Shown here: positions 57,371 through 64,000 of the stretch, one piece after another
Position numbering within the stretch: position 1 is the first letter of the stretch
Layout of the letters: each line of letters opens with the position of its first letter
Source of the DNA: Megalopta genalis
Lineage: Eukaryota > Arthropoda > Insecta > Hymenoptera > Halictidae
Direction: 5' to 3'
DNA length: 64,000 bases
Assembly: GCF_051020955.1 (NCBI RefSeq)
Contig: NW_027476098.1
Span: forward strand, 1,350,001-1,414,000
Notes under the pieces: model-generated
What the model was told of the DNA's origin: nothing
The model's database searches: none
The model's input: the letters and a program-made list of their open reading frames with translations, nothing else
Position numbers and translations under genes: made by a program

Positions 57371-58559
57371 GAACGACTAGAGCAACAAGAGCAACAAGAG
57401 CAACAAGAGCCACAAGAACAACAAGACCAAAAATTGCAGCAAGAACAACAAGAACAACAAGAACAACAAGATCAACAAGATCAACGAGAACAATAAGAAC
57501 AACAAGAACAACAAGAACAACAAGAACAACAAGAACAGCAAGAACAACCAGAACAACAATAACAAGAACAACAAGAACAACAAGAACAACAAGAACAACA
57601 AGAACAACAAGAACAACAAGAACAACAAGAACAACAAGAACAACAAGAAGAACAACAAGAACAACAAGAAGAACAACAAGAACAACAAGAAGAACAACAA
57701 GAATAACAAGAACGACAAGAACAACAAGAACAACAAGAAGAACAACAAGAACAACAAGAACAACAAGAACAACAAGAAGAACAACAGGAACAACAACAAC
57801 AACAAGAACGACAAGAACAACAACAAGAACGACAAGAACAACAACAACAACAAGAACAACAACAACAACAACAAGAACAACGAGAACAACGAGAACAACG
57901 AGAACAACGAGAACAACGAGAACAACGAGAACAACGAGAACAACGAGAACAACGAGAACAACGAGAACAACGAGAACAACGAGAACAAAGAGAACAACGA
58001 GAACAACGAGAACAACAAGAACAACAAGAACAGCAAGAACAACAAGAACAACAAGAACAACAAGATCAACAAGAGCAACAAAAGCAACAAGAGCAACAAG
58101 AACAACAAGAACAACCAGAACAACAACAACAAGGACAACTAGAACAACAACAAGAACAACAACAAGAACAACATGAACAACAAAAACAACAAGAACATCT
58201 AGAACAACCAGAACAACAAGAACAACAAGAACAACAAGAACAACAAGGACAACAACAACAACTACAACAACAAGAACAACAAGAACAACCGGAACGACAA
58301 GTTCGATAAGAACAACCAGAACAACAACAACAAGAACAACAAGGACAACAACAACAACAACAACAACAACAGGAACAACATGAACAGTAAGAACAACAAG
58401 AACAACAACAACAAGATCAACAAAAACAACAAGAACAACAAGAAAGACAACAACAACAGGAACAACAACAACAACAACAAGAACGACAAGAACAACAAGA
58501 ACAACAAAGACAACAAGAACAACAAGAACAACAAGATCAACAAGAACAACGAGAACTAC

Positions 58560-59281
58560 AACAACAACAAGGACAACAACAACAACTACAACAAGAACAG
58601 CAAGAACAACAACAACAAGAACAACAAGAACAACAAGAACAACAAGAACAACAAGAACAACAAGAACAACAAGAACAACAAGAACAACAAGAACAACAAG
58701 AACAACAAGAACAACAAGTACAACAAGAACAACAAGAACAACAAGAACAACAAGAACAACAAGAACAACAAGAAGAACAACAAGAACAACAAGAACAACA
58801 AGAACGACAAGAACAACAAGAACAACAAGAAGAACAACAAGAACAACAAGAACAACAAGAACAACAACAAGAACAACAAGAAGAACAACAAGAACAACAA
58901 CAAGAACAGCAACAACAACAACTAGAACAACAAGAACAACAAGAACACCAAGAACAACAAGAACAACAAGAACAACAAGAACAACAAGAACAACAAGAAC
59001 AACAAGATCAACAAGATCAACAAAAACAACAAGAACAACAAGAACAACGAGAACAACTAGAACAAGAACAGCAAGAACAACAACAGCAAGAACAGCATGA
59101 ACAACAACAACAAGAACAACAGGAACAACAACAACAACAGGAACAACAAGAACCACAACGACAAGAACAACAACAGCATGAACAACAACAACAAGAACAA
59201 CAGGAACAACAACAACAACAGGAACAACAAGAACCACAACGACAAGAACAACAACAACAAGAACAACAAAAACAAGAACAA

Positions 59282-59312
<31 letters not shown>

Positions 59313-59833
59313 AAGAGCAACAAGAGCAACAAGAACAACAAGATCAACAAGAACAACAAGAAGAACAACAAGAACAACAAGAACAACAAGAACGACAAGA
59401 ACAACAAGAACAACAAGAAGAACAACAAGAACAACAAGAACAACAAGAACAACAACAAGAACAACAAGAAGAACAACAAGAACAACAACAAGAACAGCAA
59501 CAACAACAACTAGAACAACAAGAACAACAAGAACACCAAGAACAACAAGAACAACAAGAACAACAAGAACAACAAGAACAACAAGAACAACAAGAACAAC
59601 AAGAACAACAAGATCAACAAGATCAACAAAAACAACAAGAACAACAAGAACAACGAGAACAACTAGAACAAGAACAGCAAGAACAACAACAGCAAGAACA
59701 GCTTGAACAACAACAACAAGAACAACAGGAACAACAACAACAACAGGAACAACAACAACAACAGGAACAACAAGAACCACAACGACAAAAACAACAACAA
59801 CAAGAACAACAAAAACAAGAACAACAAGAACAA

Positions 59834-59864
<31 letters not shown>

Positions 59865-60080
59865 AAGAGCAACAAGAGCAACAAGAACATCAAGATCAAC
59901 AAGAACAACAAGCACAACAAGAACAACAAGGACAACAACAACAAGAACAACAAGGACAACAACAACAACAAGAACAACAAGAACAACAAGAACAACAAGA
60001 ACAACAAGAACAACAAGAACAACAAGAACAACAAGAAGAACAACAAGAACAACAACAAGAACAACAACAACAACAACTAG
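58560..60080 (+). repeat. Patchwork with tripled AACAGCATGAAC-type segment
   Basis: Three related segments start near 59,065, 59,172 and 59,670, each with a CAGCATGAAC or CAGCTTGAAC motif followed by CAACAACAAGAACAACAGG and CAAGAACCACAACGAC. The first two form a direct duplication of about 78 bases. GAACGACAAG with GAAGAACAA units and GAACAGCAACAACAAC occurs twice (about 58,800-58,920 and 59,390-59,510). No unique DNA is present. Confidence 0.6.
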
Positions 60081-61510
60081 AACAACAAGAACAACAAGAA
60101 CTACAATAACAAAATAAACAAGAACAACAAGAACAACAAGAACAACAAGAACAACAAGAACAACAAGAACAACAAGAACAACAAGAACAACAAGAACGAC
60201 AAGAGCAACAAGAGCAACAAGAGCAACAAGAGCCACAAGAACAACAAGACCAAAAATTGCAACAAGAACAACAAGAACAACAAGAACAACAAGAACAACA
60301 AGATCAACAAGATCAACAAGATCAACAAGAACAACAAGAACAACAAGAACAACAAGAACAACAAGAACAACAAGAACAACAAGAACAACAAGAACAACAA
60401 GAACAACAAGAACAACAAGAACAACCGGAACAACAAGAACAACCAGAACAACAAGAACAACCAGAACAACAAGAACAACAAGAACAACAAGATCAACAAG
60501 AACAACAAGAACAACAAGGACAACAAGGACAACAACAATAACAACAACAAGAACAACAAGAACAACGAGAACAACGAGAACAACGAGGACAACGAGAACA
60601 ACGAGAACAACGAGAACAACGAGAACAACGAGAACAACGAGAACAACGAGAACAACGAGAACAACGAGAACAACGAGAACAACGAGAACAACAAGAACAA
60701 CAAGAACAAGAAGAACGACTAGAGCAACAAGAGCAACAAGAGCAACAAGAGCCACAAGAACAACAAGACCAAAAATTGCTGCAAGAACAACAAGAACAAC
60801 AAGAACAACAAGATCAACAAAATCAACGAGAACAACAAGAACAACAAGAACAACAAGAACAACAAGAACAACAAGAACAACAAGAACAACAAGAACAACA
60901 AGAACAACCAGAACAACAATAACAAGAACAACAAGAACAACAAGAACAACAAGAATAACAAGAACAACAAGAACAACAAGAACAACAAGAACAACAAGAA
61001 CAACAAGAACAACAAGAACAACAAGAACAACAAGAACAACAAGAAGAACAACAAGAACAACAACAAGAACAACAACAACAACAACTAGAACAACAAGAAC
61101 AACAAGAACAACAAGAACAACAAGAACAACAAGAACAACAAGAACAACAAGAACAACAAGAACAACAAGAACAACAAGAACAAGAACAGCAAGAAAAACA
61201 ACTGCAAGAACAACATGAACAACAACAACAAGAACAACAACAACAAGAACAACAGGAACAACAACAACAACAGGAACAACAACAACAACAAGAACGACAA
61301 GAACAACAACAACAACAACAAGAACAACAAGAACAACAAGAACAACAAGAACGACAAGAGCAACAAGGACAACAACAATAACAACAACAAGAACAACAAG
61401 AACAACAAGAACAATTAGAACAACGAGAACAACGAGAACAACGAGAACAACGAGAACAACGAGAACAACGAGAACAACGAGAACAACGAGAACAACGAGA
61501 ACAACAAGAA
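60080..61510 (+). repeat. 4.36 kb-spaced unit, copy 2
   Basis: Second member with landmarks at 60,248 and 60,767, CGA block 60,562-60,690, ACAACTGCAAG (about 61,200) and CAATTAG at 61,415. The 60,767 landmark has a unique TTGCTGCAAG end where sister copies have TTGCAGCAAG. The CGA block is shorter by one 9-base unit and the stretch before 61,380 is shorter. Confidence 0.78.
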
Positions 61511-64000
61511 TAACAAGAACAACAAGAACAACAAGAACAACCAGAACAACAAGAACAACAAGAACAACAAGATCAACAAAAACAACAAGAACAACAAGAA
61601 CAACAAGAACAACAAGAACAACAAGAACAACGAGAACAACAAGAACAACAAGAACAACAAGAACAACAAGAACAACAAGAACAACAAGAACAACAAGAAC
61701 AACAAGAACAACAAGAACAACAAGAACAACAAGAACAACAAGAACAACAAGAACAACAAGAACAACAAGAAGAACAACAAGAACAACAAGAACAACAAGA
61801 ACGACAAGAACAACAAGAACAACAAGAAGAACAACAAGAACAACAAGAACAACAAGAACAACAACAAGAACAACAAGAAGAACAACAAGAACAACAACAA
61901 GAACAGCAACAACAACAACAAGAACAACAAGAACAACAAGAACAACAAGAACAACAAGAACAACAAGAACAACAAGAACAACAAGAACAACAAGAACAAC
62001 AAGAACGACAAGAGCAACAAGGACAACAACAATAACAACAACAAGAACAACAAGAACAACAAGAACAATTAGAACAACGAGAACAACGAGAACAACGAGA
62101 ACAACGAGAACAACGAGAACAACGAGAACAACGAGAACAACGAGAACAACGAGAACAACGAGAACAACGAGAACAACGAGAACAACAAGAATAACAAGAA
62201 CAACAAGAACAACGAGAACAACGAGAACAACAAGAATAACAAGAACAACAAGAACAACAAGAACAACCAGAACAACAAGAACAACAAGAACAACAAGATC
62301 AACAAAAACAACAAGAAAAACAAGAACAACAAGAACAACGAGAACAACGAGAATAACGAGAGCAACGAGAACAACGAGAACAACGAGAACAACGAGAACA
62401 ACGAGAACAACGAGAACAACGAGAACAACGAGAACAACGAGAACAACTAGAGCAACAAGAGCAACAAGAGCAACAAGAGCCACAAGAACAACAAGACCAA
62501 AAATTGCAGCAAGAACAACAAGAACAACAAGAACAACAAGATCAACAAGATCAACGAGAACAATAAGAACAACAAGAACAACGAGAACAATAAGAACAAC
62601 AAGAACAACAAGAACAACAAGAACAACAAGAACAACAAGAACAACAAGAACAGCAAGAACAACCAGAACAACAAGAACAACAAGAACAACAAGAACAACA
62701 AGAACAACAAGAACAACAAGAACAACAAGAACAACAAGAACAACAAGAACAACAAGAACAACAAGAAGAACAACAAGAACAACAAGAACAACAAGAAGAA
62801 CAACAAGAACAACAAGAAGAACAACAAGAACAACAAGAACGACAAGAACAACAAGAACAACAAGAAGAACAACAAGAACAACAAGAACAACAAGAAGAAC
62901 AACAGGAACAACAACAACAGGAACAACAACAACAACAAGAACGACAAGAACAACAACAACAACAAGAACAACAACAACAACAACAAGAACAACGAGAACA
63001 ACGAGAACAACGAGAACAACGAGAACAACGAGAACAACGAGAACAACGAGAACAACGAGAACGAGAACAACGAGAACAACGAGAACAACGAGAACAACGA
63101 GAACAAAGAGAACAACGAGAGCAACGAGAACAACAAGAACAACAAGAACAGCAAGAACAACAAGAACAACAAGAACAACAAGATCAACAAGAGCAACAAA
63201 AGCAACAAGAGCAACAAGAACAACAAGAACAACCAGAACAACAACAACAAGGACAACTAGAACAACAACAAGAACAACAACAAGAACAACATGAACAACA
63301 AAAACAACAAGAACAACAAGAACAACCAGAACAACAACAACAAGGACAACTAGAACAACAAGAACAACAAGCAGAACAACAAGAACAACAAGAAGAACAA
63401 CAAGAACAACAAGAACGACAAGAACAACAAGAACAACAAGAAGAACAACAAGAACAACAAGAACAACAAGAAGAACAAGAACAACAAGAACAACGAGAAC
63501 AACGAGAACAACAAGAATAACAAGAACAACAAGAACAACCAGAACAACAAGAACAACAAGAACAACAAGATCAACAAAAACAACAAGAACAACAAGAACA
63601 ACAAGAACAACGAGAACAACGAGAACAACGAGAGCAACGAGAACAACGAGAACAACGAGAACAACGAGAACAACGAGAACAACGAGAACAACAAGTACAA
63701 CAAGAACAACAAGAACGACTAGAGCAACAAGAGCAACAAGAGCAACAAGAGCCACAAGAACAACAAGACCAAAAATTGCAGCAAGAACAACAAGAACAAC
63801 AAGAACAACAAGATCAACAAGATCAACGAGAACAATAAGAACAACAAGAACAACAAGAACAACAAGAACAACAAGAACAGCAAGAACAACCAGAACAACA
63901 ATAACAAGAACAACAAGAACAACAAGAACAACAAGAACAACAAGAACAACAAGAACAACAAGAACAACAAGAACAACAAGAACAACAAGAACAACAAGAA
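61510..64000 (+). repeat. Right-end mosaic of 3.14 kb-type segments
   Basis: Holds CAATTAG at 62,069, large CGA blocks (62,075-62,185, 62,336-62,447 and 62,990-63,130), landmarks at 62,495 and 63,767, CGATCAACGAGAACAATAAG-like tracts and CAACAATAAC. The segment 63,530-64,000 resembles 48,170-48,660, and 62,447-63,256 resembles 48,359-49,213. The array is still running at the last base. Confidence 0.65.

Larger units (their letters stand above)
6829..62071 (+). repeat. Landmark CAATTAGAACAACGAG, 20 copies
   Basis: The TTA of this motif lies at 6829, 9086, 12834, 17300, 18426, 20579, 21789, 24037, 27803, 32260, 34122, 38401, 40263, 44720, 45846, 48017, 51173, 57035, 61415 and 62069. It always follows GGACAACAACAATAAC or the TGACAACAACAATAAC variant within about 50 bases and is immediately followed by a CAACGAGAA block. 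Spacing between copies ranges from 654 to 5,862 bases, so it marks unit starts but not a fixed period. Confidence 0.92.
45846..63755 (-). other. Very long stop-free Val/Leu frame, not a gene
   Basis: On the minus strand 5,969 codons run without a stop and read as Val-Leu-Val repeats, with Leu/Phe and Cys/Ser tracts at the low-coordinate end, where the triplet phase changes. The frame is open for a simple reason. A minus-strand stop needs TTA, CTA or TCA in one particular phase of the + strand. The few T-bearing variants (GAT, TAA, GTA, CTA, TTA) put T in other phases. No domain, signal or amino acid variety is present, so I do not call a gene. Similar open frames occur elsewhere, for example 8,898-12,833 and 23,849-27,802. 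Confidence 0.9.
1868..63779 (+). repeat. Landmark motif GACCAAAAATTGC, 30 copies
   Basis: A 13-base motif found in the array with fixed surroundings (GAGCCACAAGAACAACAA before, CARCAAGAAC after). Starts: 1868, 3629, 6450, 8068, 8302, 10538, 10772, 15647, 20969, 21410, 23019, 23253, 25507, 25741, 30616, 36757, 43076, 48407, 51545, 53480, 53900, 54893, 55268, 55895, 56405, 57425, 60248, 60767, 62495, 63767. The copies at 20969, 48407, 51545, 56405, 57425, 62495 and 63767 continue as TTGCAG, the one at 60767 as TTGCTG, the rest as TTGCAA. In the Gln frame it reads Asp-Gln-Lys-Leu-Gln. It is the most complex sequence in the array. Whether anything binds it is unknown. Confidence 0.93.
1..64000. 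repeat. CAAGAACAA satellite array filling the window
   Basis: From the first to the last base the + strand is a tandem array of CAA-GAA-CAA with extra CAA or GAA triplets. Common variants are GAG, CGA, CAG, GGA, GAT, AAA and CCA; rarer ones are GTA, CTA, CAT, CAC and TAA. T is nearly absent from the + strand, so Watson-Crick hairpins can only use G-C pairs and none of note are visible. There is no non-repetitive stretch and no flanking unique DNA at either end, so the true array is longer than the window. The six frames translate to QEQ, KNN, RTT (+) and LFL, CSC, VLV (-) repeats. The location in the chromosome and the species cannot be told from the sequence. Similar long simple arrays are known from eukaryotic heterochromatin. 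Confidence 0.97.
46592..64000 (+). other. 17.4 kb of unbroken Gln-Glu triplet phase, coding status doubtful
   Basis: From the last ACACAGAAC shift to the window end the CAA/GAA phase never changes, about 5,800 triplets. Read in that phase it gives Gln-Glu-Gln repeats with Arg, Pro, Gly and Asp variants. Under the standard code it is broken by many TAA, which stand where CAA is expected, and by TGA at 47,969 and 51,125; no in-phase TAG was seen. With TAA read as Gln, 51,128-64,000 would be one open frame. Against coding: the same phase is kept by any triplet-based expansion, Gln-to-Arg (CGA) change is as free as silent GAG, and there is no start, end or non-repeat domain. Confidence 0.25.

Noticed and set aside
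45846..63755. A 5,969-codon Val/Leu-rich membrane protein gene on the minus strand
   Set aside because: The frame is open only because T-bearing variants fall in other phases. It has no sequence variety beyond the DNA repeat, and its ends are set by a phase shift and a chance start.
1..64000. CRISPR array
   Set aside because: The units are contiguous 9-base repeats with no unique spacers and no cas genes.
1..64000. Telomeric repeat
   Set aside because: The unit CAAGAACAA does not match known telomere repeats, lacks the usual G-run, and carries higher-order structure and many variants. A subtelomeric position remains possible.
1..64000. Assembly artefact as the full explanation
   Set aside because: The array contains many private variants, distinct landmarks and nested duplications with consistent offsets, which random error would not give. 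Copy number of the 6.3 kb trio could still be wrong.
1..64000. Promoters, terminators, tRNA or rRNA genes
   Set aside because: No TATA-like, hairpin-plus-T-run or cloverleaf sequence exists, and the lack of T on one strand rules out A-U stems.

Overview
The whole 64,000-base window is one uninterrupted satellite-like array. It is built from the 9-base unit CAAGAACAA (CAA-GAA-CAA) with extra CAA or GAA triplets and single-base variants. The + strand is almost free of T; T appears only in rare variant triplets such as GAT, CAT, TAA, GTA and CTA and in two landmark motifs. I see no gene, RNA gene, mobile element, promoter, CRISPR array or origin. Such a long, highly ordered array points to a eukaryotic nuclear genome (heterochromatin, a centromeric or subtelomeric block, or a giant repeat locus). 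Nothing here identifies the species.

The array has several levels. At the lowest level the sequence is a string of NAA triplets in the order GAA-CAA-CAA. Above that are homogeneous blocks of the variant CAACGAGAA, runs of CAA, and rare landmark motifs. Above that are large higher-order repeats. Region 1-1,790 is irregular. About 1,790-5,240 is a 1.75 kb unit present twice. About 6,060-21,070 is a 15 kb composite unit whose first 12 kb recurs at about 21,030-33,173. Inside it, a 6.1-6.3 kb unit occurs four times, three of them head-to-tail from about 26,854 to 45,630. About 39,310-48,510 repeats about 11,885-21,070. From 48,500 to the end the array is a finer mosaic with pairs offset by about 3.14, 1.4 and 4.36 kb. 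All copies lie in the same orientation, as expected for unequal exchange or segmental amplification.

Every reading frame gives low-complexity peptide: Gln-Glu-Gln, Lys-Asn-Asn and Arg-Thr-Thr on +, and Leu-Phe-Leu, Cys-Ser-Cys and Val-Leu-Val on -. The very long open frames, up to 5,969 codons on the minus strand, follow from the missing T and are not evidence of genes. The Gln-Glu frame is cut by many TAA triplets, nearly all standing where CAA is expected, plus three TGA. That leaves a weak, testable possibility of a giant Gln-rich protein in an organism that reads TAA as Gln. The phase shifts and the free Gln-to-Arg change argue against it.

The points most worth a second look are the nested repeat history, a conserved landmark (GACCAAAAATTGC, 30 copies), a second landmark (CAATTAG, 20 copies) always placed before a CGA block, and the fact that almost all length changes are multiples of three over 64 kb. 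Coordinates of repeat edges are by eye and are good to roughly 10-50 bases.
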